From a virus, in the IMG/VR virus record IMGVR_UViG_3300042563_003347, positions 1 through 64,000 of that record: 64,000 nt of DNA; one strand, written 5' to 3'. The notes beneath the pieces are model-generated. The model made no database searches, had not been told where the DNA came from, and worked only from the letters and a program-made list of their open reading frames with translations. The position numbers and the translations under genes are program-made. Below are positions 28,988 through 36,897 of this stretch, piece by piece. Position 1 is the stretch's first letter; each line of letters starts with the position of its first letter.

Positions 28988-29590
28988 ATGCCCAGTGTAT
29001 TTTTAGTCAGCGACACGCACTTTGGTCACATGGGTGTGTGCAAGTTTACTCGCAGCGATGGTGTTACAAAACTTCGTCCCTGGGACAGTGCCGAAGAAAT
29101 GGATGAAGCCATGGTCAAGTCCTGGAACGAAACTGTCAAGCCCTCTGACAAAGTTTATCATTTGGGTGACGTGGTAATCAACCGCAAGAGCTTGAAGACC
29201 CTGGCTCGCTTGAACGGTGATAAAGTTTTGATCCGCGGTAACCATGACATCTTTAGAGACGACGAGTATCGAGAATACTTTCGAGAACTTCGTGCATACC
29301 ATGTGATGAACGGCATGATCCTTAGTCATATTCCTGTACACAGTGACAGCCTGGGTCGTTTTGGTGTTAACATACACGGACACACTCACGCAAACCGTGT
29401 GAAGAAAGCTCGTGGTGTTGACGCCAAGACAGGCACAGTGTTGTACAGTGATGAAATTGATCCTCGTTATCATTGTGTTTGTGTTGAGCAAACAGACTTT
29501 CGACCCATCTTGTTCGAAGACGTGATCAAGCGTATTGAAGCAGAAGGTGGGTCTGTGGGTTTTCGCAATGGCAACGGACCAACCATGTGA
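28988..29590 (+). CDS. Calcineurin-like metallophosphoesterase
   Basis: 200 residues. Metal-binding motifs in order: SDTHFGHMG (DxH), YHLGDVV (GD), IRGNHD (GNHD) and HGHTHAN (GHTH). This is a compact one-domain phosphoesterase like YfcE or phage homologues; the substrate could be a phosphodiester or nucleotide. AAGGAG precedes the start. It sits between tRNA-Ser and tRNA-Phe. Confidence 0.85.
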   Translation: MPSVFLVSDTHFGHMGVCKFTRSDGVTKLRPWDSAEEMDEAMVKSWNETVKPSDKVYHLGDVVINRKSLKTLARLNGDKVLIRGNHDIFRDDEYREYFRELRAYHVMNGMILSHIPVHSDSLGRFGVNIHGHTHANRVKKARGVDAKTGTVLYSDEIDPRYHCVCVEQTDFRPILFEDVIKRIEAEGGSVGFRNGNGPTM

Positions 29591-29596
29591 GTTCAG

Positions 29597-29625
29597 GAGA
29601 GTGTGGGGTATACTTGCACTCTCCG
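29597..29625 (+). terminator. Hairpin after phosphoesterase gene
   Basis: GGAGAGTG...CACTCTCC stem without a strong T tract; it may be a processing hairpin rather than a terminator. Confidence 0.4.
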
Positions 29626-29632
29626 CCATGAC

Positions 29633-29708
29633 GCCGCGGTAGCTCATCAGGTAGAGCAGCAGATTGAAAATCTGTGTGTGGCTGGTTCGAGTCCAGCTCG
29701 TGGCACCA
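29633..29708 (+). tRNA. tRNA-Phe (GAA)
   Basis: Acceptor GCCGCGG/TCGTGGC, anticodon loop TTGAAAA, CCA encoded. Confidence 0.88.
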
Positions 29709-29714
29709 AGTCAA

Positions 29715-29789
29715 GTTTCCATAGTTCAAGGGATAGAACACATTCCTCCTAAGAATGAAATACAGGTTCGAGTCCTGTTGGAGACACCA
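29715..29789 (+). tRNA. tRNA-Arg (CCT)
   Basis: Acceptor GTTTCCA/TGGAGAC, anticodon loop CTCCTAA on CATTC/GAATG, CCA encoded. Confidence 0.88.
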
Positions 29790-29835
29790 ACCTCTCCCTG
29801 ACATACGGAGTACAATGTGATAAGTTGTATGTTTC

Positions 29836-29909
29836 AGGTCATTAGCTCAAAGGCAGAGCACTAGGTCGACATCCTAGACACAGCGGTTCGATACCGTTAT
29901 GACCCACCA
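29836..29909 (+). tRNA. tRNA-Val (GAC)
   Basis: Anticodon arm CTAGG-TCGACAT-CCTAG gives GAC, with C instead of the universal T at position 33. Acceptor AGGTCAT/ATGACCC has a mismatched first pair. CCA encoded. Confidence 0.7.
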
Positions 29910-29990
29910 GCCCCAGTAGACAAATTGGCAAAGTCGTCTCTCTCAAAAGGAGAAATTTAGATGCGGGTTCGACTCCCGCCTGGGGCACCA
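29910..29990 (+). tRNA. tRNA-Leu (CAA)
   Basis: Acceptor GCCCCAG/CTGGGGC, anticodon loop CTCAAAA, T loop TTCGACT, CCA encoded. It directly abuts tRNA-Val. Confidence 0.87.
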
Positions 29991-30052
29991 TGTTGTTTCT
30001 CTTGACACAAAATTAGTCATTATAAATACACTTAGAGTTATTGCAAAATCTA

Positions 30053-30583
30053 ATGAAAAAAAATATACTTAAATTTACGCTACGATCAACCAATGTCAAC
30101 GGATGGCCAATGGTACGTGCTAAATTCAATCAGGACCTGTTCCGTGATATATGCATTCAACAAGAGCTCACAACCTTTGAAATTTCTGTGCCATTAGAAA
30201 TTTTACCAAATTGCAAAGTAACCATTGAACGTTACGGAAAAACGTCAGACAACCAATCTCAAACAGATGATCAAATTGTTGAAATTATTGCTGCAACAAT
30301 TGATGGATCCCTTGTGCCTGATTTTGTTTTTTCTAAATTTTCTAAATTTGAATTTGACAGTCAAAGTCACAACGGCAGTAGATACTTTGGCCCAAATGGT
30401 ACCTGGATCTTTGAATTTAACACTCCCATAATAACCTGGTTGTTGGACCAAAAAATAATGCACGAAAGTCAGTACGATCAAAGTTACATTTATCCTTGGA
30501 GCTACAAGCTGGGGCCTGACTCAGTAAACACTCTCGGATCGCAGCTAGAATCAGTAACTCTCAAAGTAAATAATATTTTATGA
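30053..30583 (+). CDS. Hypothetical phage protein (176 aa), paralogue of 34574-35062
   Basis: Beta-rich, AT-rich gene. Its C-terminal FNTPIITWLLDQKIM matches FSTPIYRWLFDNQKY of the protein at 34574. ATG 30053 is chosen; an in-frame TTG at 30041 would add four residues. It overlaps the radical SAM gene by four bases (ATGA), suggesting a joint role. No domain recognised. Confidence 0.6.
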   Translation: MKKNILKFTLRSTNVNGWPMVRAKFNQDLFRDICIQQELTTFEISVPLEILPNCKVTIERYGKTSDNQSQTDDQIVEIIAATIDGSLVPDFVFSKFSKFEFDSQSHNGSRYFGPNGTWIFEFNTPIITWLLDQKIMHESQYDQSYIYPWSYKLGPDSVNTLGSQLESVTLKVNNIL

Positions 30584-32067
30584 GCAAAAAAATAACTTGC
30601 ATCAGCATTGATTTAATCAATGCCGACAAGCCTCCGGCTGCATTAGCATTTATGGCAGGAGCCTGTGAAAAGGTCAACGCAGATTATCAATGTATTAGCT
30701 TGAACTCAGTGTTTTATCATAAACTATCACAAAAAAAATATAATGATATATATTCAAGCGTCAAAATTGGAAATATAGAAAATTTTTTACCTACTGTTGG
30801 TCCTGTTGTTCAGAAGATCATAGAACATGTAAAAAATTTCAACAGCGATTTGATCATGATAAGTGTGTTTAGCTACATGCAATATCAATTGGCAGAATTT
30901 TTCTTGCAACTTCTAAAAGAACAAATTCCCAATGTGGAAATAATTGCCGGGGGGCCAGGAATTGGGCACGAGATACACAGCATGACCAATGGCCGACGGC
31001 TACTAGAAAAAAATTTAATAGATTTTTATTGCCTAGGCGAAGGCGACGAAGTGCTGGTTAATTTTTTAAAAGGTAGTCGCTCTGAACTAGGAATAAACTC
31101 AAAAAGCAACTTTTATGAATCCTGGACCCCGCAAATCAATGATTTAGATAAACACTATGTATTTCCTAGCTATAAAAAAATTGAGTCAGGCAACTATAAA
31201 AATTTAGAAAATAAAAATTCTACAGTGTTTAGCCTAAGCACAAGTCGAGGATGTGTAAGATCTTGCACTTTTTGTGATGTTGGTAAAACTTGGAAAAAAT
31301 TTAAATTTAGAAGCGGGTCAAATGTTGTAGATGAAGTAATAAAACATCATCAGGATATTGGTGCAGTGCATTTTACCATTGTAGATAGTTTGATCAATGG
31401 TAGTTTAAAAAGTTTTCAAGACTTTAATCTTAGAATGATCAAAGTCAAACAACAATATCCTGGACTTAAAGATTTTAGTTATAATGGAATGTTTATTGTA
31501 AGAGATCGACACTCACACAAAGAAGATCTGTTTAAAATTATGAAGCAGGCCGGATGCGACAGCTTGTCCATTGGGGTTGAGACGGGCAGTGATCACCTTC
31601 GAGCACAGATGAACAAAAAATTTACCAATAAAGATTTAGACTATCATTTGGAAATGTGCGACAAGTATGGTATCAGAAATAGCTTGTTTATGTTTGTTGG
31701 GTATCCAACAGAGACTGCCAAAGATTTTGAAGAGTCAGTGGCTATGTTATACAAATATCAACGGTATTTGATCAATGACACTATTATTGGTATCAACCAT
31801 TCGGGCATCTTTAGTATGTTGCCTGACACCCCGTCATACGATCACCGGCAGGAGTTGGGCATTGAAATTGTTGAAGACACCAGCAACACTGGTATTTTAA
31901 ATTGGATCAATCACAATAACTTAGAATTGACTGTCAAAGAGAGAATACTAAGAGACCTAGAGTTTAGACAGCATGCACTAGATCTAAGATACCCTGTTCC
32001 GTATGCTGCTCGATACCTAGAGTATTTGAGCAAGGTACATCCAGAATTTGTACCTCAAAGTGATTGA
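30580..32067 (+). CDS. B12-binding radical SAM protein
   Basis: 495 residues. The N-terminal Rossmann-like cobalamin-binding domain spans about residues 1-170 (LIMISVFSYMQYQLAEFF, EIIAGGPGIG). The radical SAM cluster motif CVRSCTFCDVG (CxxxCxxC) is near 220, and SIGVETGSD is typical of the barrel. Such enzymes methylate or rearrange unreactive carbons. AT-rich, between tRNA groups, so probably an acquired accessory gene. Confidence 0.85.
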   Translation: MSKKITCISIDLINADKPPAALAFMAGACEKVNADYQCISLNSVFYHKLSQKKYNDIYSSVKIGNIENFLPTVGPVVQKIIEHVKNFNSDLIMISVFSYMQYQLAEFFLQLLKEQIPNVEIIAGGPGIGHEIHSMTNGRRLLEKNLIDFYCLGEGDEVLVNFLKGSRSELGINSKSNFYESWTPQINDLDKHYVFPSYKKIESGNYKNLENKNSTVFSLSTSRGCVRSCTFCDVGKTWKKFKFRSGSNVVDEVIKHHQDIGAVHFTIVDSLINGSLKSFQDFNLRMIKVKQQYPGLKDFSYNGMFIVRDRHSHKEDLFKIMKQAGCDSLSIGVETGSDHLRAQMNKKFTNKDLDYHLEMCDKYGIRNSLFMFVGYPTETAKDFEESVAMLYKYQRYLINDTIIGINHSGIFSMLPDTPSYDHRQELGIEIVEDTSNTGILNWINHNNLELTVKERILRDLEFRQHALDLRYPVPYAARYLEYLSKVHPEFVPQSD

Positions 32068-32130
32068 TCTTGACTATTAGCAATGTAGTCATTGACTAAT
32101 TGTTAGTCTAACTACAAAAGAAAGAACCAT

Positions 32131-32601
32131 ATGAAAAAAATTGATCTAGAAAAAGTCTGCGCATTTATTGAAGCTCAGTCGCCGGAAACCAAGATTTATC
32201 TGGGTTGCGATAGTGAACGTGTAAAAATAGATGGCGTATGGCATGCTGACTATGTGTTGGCCATTGTGGTTCACATCAACGGCAACAACGGCTGCAAACT
32301 GTTTGGTGAAGTACATCGAGAACGCGACTATGACTCCAAGCCCGGCAAACCTGCCATGAGACTCATGACAGAAGTATACAAGGTCAGCGAGTTGTATCTA
32401 AAACTGGCCGAAGTACTGGATGGTCGTGATGTTGAAGTACACCTGGATATCAATCCTGACGAAATGCATGGCTCAAGTTGTGTGATTTCACAAGCCATAG
32501 GCTACATCAAGGGCACATGCAATGTGGTTCCTTTTGTCAAGCCCGAAGCCTTTGCTGCCAGCTATGCTGCTGACCGTTTTAGGTCACTCCGCGTAGCTTG
32601 A
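32131..32601 (+). CDS. YkuK-like (DUF458) RNase H-fold protein
   Basis: 156 residues. IYLGCDSE and the later Asp/Glu positions (VEVHLDINPDE) fit the RNase H-like DUF458/YkuK family found in bacteria and phages. Possibly a nuclease or nucleic-acid-binding protein. GC content returns to the phage average. It precedes tRNA-Gly. Confidence 0.65.
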   Translation: MKKIDLEKVCAFIEAQSPETKIYLGCDSERVKIDGVWHADYVLAIVVHINGNNGCKLFGEVHRERDYDSKPGKPAMRLMTEVYKVSELYLKLAEVLDGRDVEVHLDINPDEMHGSSCVISQAIGYIKGTCNVVPFVKPEAFAASYAADRFRSLRVA

Positions 32602-32608
32602 CGATTTT

Positions 32609-32682
32609 GCGTGGTTAGTTTAATGGTAAAACTTCTCGTTGCCAACGAGAGGTCAAGGGTTCGATTCCCTTACCCCGCACCA
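32609..32682 (+). tRNA. tRNA-Gly (GCC)
   Basis: Anticodon loop TTGCCAA on TCTCG/CGAGA, T loop TTCGATT, CCA encoded. Acceptor GCGTGGT/ACCCCGC has one mismatch. Confidence 0.86.
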
Positions 32683-32690
32683 AATTATGG

Positions 32691-32745
32691 CCCAGTCCTC
32701 TGGCACATGACCTCTTTTAATGTTGTGTGTTACGACTGGGTTTTT
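32691..32745 (+). terminator. Terminator between tRNA-Gly and tRNA-Thr
   Basis: CCCAGTC...GACTGGG stem around about 36 nt, followed by TTTTTC. Confidence 0.55.
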
Positions 32746-32751
32746 CTACAA

Positions 32752-32825
32752 GCTCTTGTAGTTAAGTGGTATAACAAATCCATGGTAAGGATTAATCGAC
32801 AGTTCGATTCTGTACTAGAGCACCA
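32752..32825 (+). tRNA. tRNA-Thr (GGT)
   Basis: Anticodon loop ATGGTAA on AATCC/GGATT, T loop TTCGATT, CCA encoded. Acceptor has one T-T pair. Confidence 0.82.
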
Positions 32826-32900
32826 GGGCCTTTGGTGAAATGGATATCATGCTGGTCTTCGAAACCAGCGGTGGGAGTTCGATCCTCTCAGGGCCCGCCA
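32826..32900 (+). tRNA. tRNA-Arg (TCG)
   Basis: Acceptor GGGCCTT/AGGGCCC with G73, anticodon loop CTTCGAA, CCA encoded. Directly abuts tRNA-Thr. Confidence 0.88.
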
Positions 32901-32911
32901 ATAAATACCGT

Positions 32912-33064
32912 ATGAAACTTTTTGAAGCAACCATACGCACAGCCGACGGCAAAGAATTCAAAGACCGTGTTGGCGCAGATACAGCTCAAGCAGCTCGATT
33001 TCTTCTGCAACAAAAATATGGGCCCAGGGCGGTACCATACATTCCCAAACTTATACCCGGCTAG
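32912..33064 (+). CDS. Small hypothetical protein (50 aa)
   Basis: ATG 32912 follows the last tRNA by 11 nt with no clear ribosome-binding site. ATIRTADGKEFKDRVGADTA suggests a small beta-alpha fold conserved in phages. Unknown role. Confidence 0.6.
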   Translation: MKLFEATIRTADGKEFKDRVGADTAQAARFLLQQKYGPRAVPYIPKLIPG

Positions 33065-33091
33065 CAGTTACCCAATAAATAAAGACAGACC

Positions 33092-33370
33092 ATGAATGTT
33101 ATTAATCACAACTTTTACAAAATTCTACTGCTGAATTCTGTAGAAAAAAAAGTTGCCGACGAAAGACAAAAATTAATCAACGAATTAATTGATGCCGGTA
33201 ATGATCCGGTTGTGTGGAAACGAAGATTTAGAATGTTGTCGCAGTTGAGTCAATGGCACAGCAACATTGTGAAAAAAATTTATCAATTCGAAACAGACTC
33301 AATAGAAGAGTATCAACAACTTGACATGGTGTGTCAAGAACTAGCGACTATAGTATCAAGAAATGCATAA
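33092..33370 (+). CDS. Hypothetical helical protein (92 aa)
   Basis: All-helical, overlapping the next gene by 8 nt. AT-rich like its partner downstream. Could be a small accessory subunit; no motif. Confidence 0.6.
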   Translation: MNVINHNFYKILLLNSVEKKVADERQKLINELIDAGNDPVVWKRRFRMLSQLSQWHSNIVKKIYQFETDSIEEYQQLDMVCQELATIVSRNA

Positions 33371-34526
33371 TTGTTCTCCTACTGTGATGTGTACTAGTCC
33401 AATGTACATAGAAAAGTTGTTAAAATATTTAGACGTTGAATATACCATGCACGGACGATTGTTTTCACAATCTGGTTTTGATCAACACAACCATCTAGTT
33501 AATATTAATTCGTTGTTTTCTTTAAACCCAAATTTTGATCTTGTGGACCGAACATCAACAGTTCTACACCCATTAAAATACTATGTAGATCGCCCTTGGC
33601 GTATCCCTGACCAAGAAATTTCATTAGAACAAGCCATGCAGTCTCGTGTTGAAAATATATCAACTGAACCTGGACCAATTAACATTTTTTGGAGTGGCGG
33701 GATTGATTCTACCGCAGTGGTTACTGCATTTTTAAAATATTGTAATGACTTGTCACGCATAAGAATTCTGTACAGTCCTTGGTCAACCTATGAACATCCT
33801 GAATTTTTAAATTTTATCAAGCAATGGCCAGAAATTGACCTTGTTGATATCAGCGGTGATGTGTACATGAATCATGAGTTTGACGGAGTATTTGTCACAG
33901 GCGACGGAGGTGACGAGACTAATGCCAGCTTAGATCAGAGTTTTTTTTCAGCACATGGTGCAGACACATTGTCTAAATCCTGGAAAGATTTTTTTTATAA
34001 ACAAAATCACAATATAAAATTCATTGAGTTTTGCGAACAGTATTTTACTCTGTCTGGAAGGCCTATTAGCACTGTACTTGAAGCCAAGTGGTGGTTCTAT
34101 ATCAGTTGCAAGATGACCAGTATTATGTATAATCTAAAACTTCCGTACTTTGTAAGCTCGTATCAAAATTTTGATCATCAAAAATTAATATCTTTTTTTA
34201 ATTGCGACGAATACGAAAGTTTCATTTACTTTAACATAGATAAAATACTGCCCACCAACGAGTACATTTCGTGGAAACAGTATCTTAAAGATTTTTGTTA
34301 CCAACACAACAAACTAGAAACATGGTATCAACAACATCGAAAAGTCAGCAGTAGTCAGATAATTGACTATGCTTTTAAAAAAATAGCTCTGGGTGACAGC
34401 CAATTTTTAATGATACTTAGTGACGGTTCATTGATACGAACACCCAACTTACCGTTATTCAGTGCCAAAGAACTAAAACAACATTGCCATTACCAACTTC
34501 GGAGTGTAATCAATGATCCCAATTAA
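33363..34526 (+). CDS. PP-loop ATP pyrophosphatase (asparagine synthetase-like)
   Basis: 387 residues. The pyrophosphate loop IFWSGGIDSTAVVTA is near residue 108, followed by TGDGGDETNAS, as in the asparagine synthetase B synthetase domain. No glutaminase domain is visible. It would adenylate a carboxylate or carbonyl and pass it to an amine. It is not QueC, which has a different metal site. AT-rich accessory gene. Confidence 0.72.
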   Translation: MHNCSPTVMCTSPMYIEKLLKYLDVEYTMHGRLFSQSGFDQHNHLVNINSLFSLNPNFDLVDRTSTVLHPLKYYVDRPWRIPDQEISLEQAMQSRVENISTEPGPINIFWSGGIDSTAVVTAFLKYCNDLSRIRILYSPWSTYEHPEFLNFIKQWPEIDLVDISGDVYMNHEFDGVFVTGDGGDETNASLDQSFFSAHGADTLSKSWKDFFYKQNHNIKFIEFCEQYFTLSGRPISTVLEAKWWFYISCKMTSIMYNLKLPYFVSSYQNFDHQKLISFFNCDEYESFIYFNIDKILPTNEYISWKQYLKDFCYQHNKLETWYQQHRKVSSSQIIDYAFKKIALGDSQFLMILSDGSLIRTPNLPLFSAKELKQHCHYQLRSVINDPN

Positions 34527-34584
34527 GTATCATGCACCATGGCATCCGTTAAAACAAGGAGTCAAAGAACAATATGTTAACTGA
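34513..34584 (+). CDS. Possible small protein (23 aa)
   Basis: ATG 34513 has GGAG 8 nt upstream; the frame overlaps the end of the PP-loop gene and the start of the next. A coupling leader or a tiny peptide. Confidence 0.35.
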   Translation: MIPIKYHAPWHPLKQGVKEQYVN

Positions 34585-35062
34585 CTGGGATTTTATAAAA
34601 CAAAACAAGCCATTGGTAACCAAAACTGGTGAATTAAGCATGCGGATGTCAATGGGCAAACTAACCGGGCAAATATGGGACACTACTTTCTGTGATCGTT
34701 GGACAACAGTGATCACCACAGTGCGACTCAATCAGCAAGAGATTTTTTCTGGAGTTATTAGGGAACCGTTGAAGTTGACCTGGCTGTTTGAAGATACTGA
34801 AGATCTGCAGGCTCACCAACTGACTGTGACAGTGCAGGGCCTGGATCAACTGGCAGAAAAAAATGTTATGATATCAATGACTGACTTTACGATTGAACAT
34901 CTGCCTTTGAGCAAAGTCATAGAGTGCACTGGCACGTATCAGGACAGCACTCAACACATGAACATTGCTGGAGAATTCATGGGCAAAGACGGTCAAACTA
35001 CAATACCGTTTTCAACACCAATTTATCGCTGGCTTTTTGACAATCAAAAATATTTCATTTGA
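34574..35062 (+). CDS. Hypothetical phage protein (162 aa), paralogue of 30053-30583
   Basis: Preceded by AAGGAG. Mostly beta strands; the C-terminal FSTPIYRWLFDNQKYF is shared with the 30053 gene. Both follow or precede an ATP- or SAM-dependent enzyme gene. No fold assigned. Confidence 0.6.
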   Translation: MLTDWDFIKQNKPLVTKTGELSMRMSMGKLTGQIWDTTFCDRWTTVITTVRLNQQEIFSGVIREPLKLTWLFEDTEDLQAHQLTVTVQGLDQLAEKNVMISMTDFTIEHLPLSKVIECTGTYQDSTQHMNIAGEFMGKDGQTTIPFSTPIYRWLFDNQKYFI

Positions 35063-35080
35063 TAATCTTGTATTAATGGA

Positions 35081-35107
35081 GTCCAAAAGTTTTAAAAACT
35101 TTTGGAC
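35081..35107. terminator. Bidirectional terminator
   Basis: GTCCAAAAGTTT-TAA-AAACTTTTGGAC, a 12-bp perfect palindrome between convergent genes. Confidence 0.65.
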
Positions 35108-35178
35108 ACAGATAACAAGTGTGAAAATCTGACTGATCAGAACCCAACGGTCCTGGAGAATCTTCACACTCGTAATCA

Positions 35179-35370
35179 TTACTTCTTAGCTGAATCAGCA
35201 GGCTTGGCTTCTTCTTTTTTAGCTGCTGGCTTTTTGGCTTCTTCTTTCTTGGCAGCAGGAGCAGCAGCAGGAGCGGCAGCAGGTTTTGCAGCAGCAGGAG
35301 CAGCAGCAGGTGCTTGAGCAAATGCAGTAGCAACGGTCAGGGTAGCGATAATAGCGATAAGTTGTTTCAT
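35179..35370 (-). CDS. Secreted Ala/Lys/Pro-rich small protein
   Basis: 63 residues. Signal peptide MKQLIAIIATLTVATAFA with cleavage after AFA, then an AAPAAAKPAA-type tail followed by KKEEAKKPAAKK repeats. Periplasmic, low complexity, able to bind nucleic acid or cell wall through lysines. AAGGAAA before the start. It resembles small host proteins of Burkholderiales-type bacteria, so it may be captured from the host. It runs against the surrounding genes. Confidence 0.7.
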   Translation of the reverse strand: MKQLIAIIATLTVATAFAQAPAAAPAAAKPAAAPAAAPAAKKEEAKKPAAKKEEAKPADSAKK

Positions 35371-35490
35371 GGTATTTTCCTTAAGGTTAGAAACTTGTGT
35401 ACAAAACTATTCTGTACACATGTATTTAATACACCAGCAGTAGACCTGGTTTAATTTGACCGGTGGCTTTGGGACAGTTTGCCAAAGCAG

Positions 35491-35519
35491 TTGACGTCTT
35501 GTGCTGAGTGTGTTATAGT
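35491..35519 (+). promoter_or_regulatory. Sigma70-type promoter
   Basis: TTGACG, 17-nt spacer, TATAGT; 30 nt before the gene at 35550, which has AAGGAA. Confidence 0.7.
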
Positions 35520-35549
35520 GCAGCATAGTGTAGATTCACAAGGAACTCA

Positions 35550-35837
35550 ATGAGCACTGAACAAGACCGATTCAAAAACTCAAGGCGCCGCCTCAGTGAT
35601 GAGTCAGCCGTAAAAAAGCAGACCAGGATTGCAAAACAGTATGGAAGCAATGTTGAGGAACCTCATAGGTTTGCCAAACATCATGCCATGAACTGCGGTG
35701 ATCCCCGATGCATGATGTGCGGTAACCCACGCAAGGTGTTCAACGAACCTACTACACAAGAGAAGCGACTGTTTCAGGACACTGATGCAGTACGCAAACG
35801 TCATTCAAACGGAAAAACATCAGAAAGTACACCATGA
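35550..35837 (+). CDS. Conserved phage protein with CGNP zinc-like motif
   Basis: 95 residues. NCGDPRCMMCGNPRK contains four-cysteine spacing suggestive of a zinc knuckle (C49, C54, C57). The pattern EPHRFAKHHAMNCG is one I associate with T4-like aquatic phages. First gene of an operon with the omega-like gene. Confidence 0.7.
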   Translation: MSTEQDRFKNSRRRLSDESAVKKQTRIAKQYGSNVEEPHRFAKHHAMNCGDPRCMMCGNPRKVFNEPTTQEKRLFQDTDAVRKRHSNGKTSESTP

Positions 35838-36085
35838 GAGATTTTGAAAGAACTGCTGGGCTCACTAGCCAGGCTGCTGTAGAAGCTGTTGGCAATCGTT
35901 ACGATTTGGTCTTGATTGCGTCTTTACGCATGCGAGAACTAGCTCGAGGCCACCTGGCTCGAGTCCCAAGCAAACACGGGCACGGCGTCACTGCCTTGTT
36001 GGAAATTGAGCAAGGAAAAGTAGGCCGCGAATACCTCATGCGTGACGCTGCTGCTGCACCCCGTAAAAGATCTTATCCTGATTAA
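35834..36085 (+). CDS. rpoZ: RNA polymerase omega subunit homologue
   Basis: 83 residues. AVEAVGNRYDLVLIASLRMREL aligns with the conserved N-terminal helix of bacterial omega (E. coli [20 protein letters not shown]), and VTALLEIEQGKV matches its VIALREIEEGLI. Omega clamps the beta' subunit and affects assembly and ppGpp response. The overlap ATGA couples it to the upstream gene. A phage copy could replace host omega on host polymerase or join a phage polymerase. Confidence 0.82.
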   Translation: MRDFERTAGLTSQAAVEAVGNRYDLVLIASLRMRELARGHLARVPSKHGHGVTALLEIEQGKVGREYLMRDAAAAPRKRSYPD

Positions 36086-36101
36086 TAGCAACGACAATCA
36101 G

Positions 36102-36578
36102 GTGTCAACTGTATACATATTGGTAGGAGTGCCAGGCTCCGGCAAGAGTACCTGGTACCGCAATCAAGATTGGTTGGGCAAAGATAAAAAAGATCACAAG
36201 TATGTTTCTACAGATCAGCATGTAGAAGCATACGCTCAAGATCAGGATAAAACATACAGTGAAGTGTTTGAGGAATACATGCCCACTGCTGTCAAGCAGA
36301 TGATGGTAAATGTTAATATGGCAGCAGCTTTTGGGCTGGACATTGTGTGGGACCAGACCAGCACCACAGTTAAAAGCCGCAGGAAAAAGTTTGTTGAGTT
36401 GCCCAACTACAAGCACATTGCAGTGGTGTTTCGAACTCCCGAGCCAGACGAATTGACTCGGCGGTTAGCAAGTCGTCCGGGCAAGGTAATCCCGGACGAA
36501 GTTGTTCAGAACATGATTAATAATTTTGAAATGCCAACGTTAGAAGAGGGCTTTGATGAGGTCTGGTACGCAGGCTAG
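36102..36578 (+). CDS. P-loop kinase, polynucleotide kinase-like (AAA_33)
   Basis: About 158 residues. Walker A VGVPGSGKSTW near the N terminus, VSTDQHV (Asp) and the Arg-containing lid RRLASRPGK are like the 5'-kinase domain of T4 PseT. No 3'-phosphatase domain follows. GTG 36102 is the nearest start; a GTG at 36042 would add 20 residues. With many tRNAs around, an RNA repair role is attractive but there is no ligase here. Confidence 0.75.
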   Translation: MSTVYILVGVPGSGKSTWYRNQDWLGKDKKDHKYVSTDQHVEAYAQDQDKTYSEVFEEYMPTAVKQMMVNVNMAAAFGLDIVWDQTSTTVKSRRKKFVELPNYKHIAVVFRTPEPDELTRRLASRPGKVIPDEVVQNMINNFEMPTLEEGFDEVWYAG

Positions 36579-36618
36579 CTATTGCAGAAATCAAAGGTCA
36601 TCATGTTTGACAACAAGT

Positions 36619-36717
36619 TTAGTAATAGTGGCGACGGTCCAAGCGGCGGTATTCATAAAGAACATCACCAATTGCGCACAAGTAATCAAATACCGAATTA
36701 AATAATTTTTTCATCAT
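36619..36717 (-). CDS. Small conserved phage protein (32 aa)
   Basis: MMKKLFNSVFDYLCAIGDVL then YEYRRLDRRHYY. The start overlaps the stop of the minus-strand gene upstream (ATGATGA), so they are co-translated. An aromatic/Arg tail of this kind recurs in T4-like phages. Role unknown. Confidence 0.6.
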   Translation of the reverse strand: MMKKLFNSVFDYLCAIGDVLYEYRRLDRRHYY

Positions 36718-36875
36718 AGCCATCTTTTGTGTTGACGTATTTCAAACTGGCGTTGCCAGTAATCTGCTTCTCCAGCAGTTTGTATATTCTTGCTGATCAA
36801 GTACTGTTCCATGCAAGAATGGGCATCAGTTCCCGGGAATATCTTTTTTAGTAGATTCACTAGAGTTTTCAACAT
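36714..36875 (-). CDS. DUF3563-like small protein (53 aa)
   Basis: MLKTLVNLLKKIFPG then MEQYLISKNIQTAGEADYWQ and a charged C-terminal helix (RQFEIRQHKR), the layout of small DUF3563-like phage and betaproteobacterial proteins. GAAGGAAC before the ATG. Forms a minus-strand pair with the gene at 36619-36717. Confidence 0.65.
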   Translation of the reverse strand: MLKTLVNLLKKIFPGTDAHSCMEQYLISKNIQTAGEADYWQRQFEIRQHKRWL

Positions 36876-36897
36876 TGCTGTTCCTTCTCAGTATTTA

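Noticed and set aside
30002-30027. Promoter before the 30053 gene
   Set aside because: TTGACA is present but the nearest TATAAA is 13 nt away, unlike the strict 17-nt spacing of other promoters.
33363-34526. QueC for the deazaguanine pathway
   Set aside because: It has a PP-loop, but the DGGDE region and length fit asparagine synthetase-like enzymes, and the QueC zinc cysteines are absent.
36604-36702. Plus-strand 32-residue frame
   Set aside because: It overlaps two minus-strand genes with better protein character and ribosome-binding sequences.
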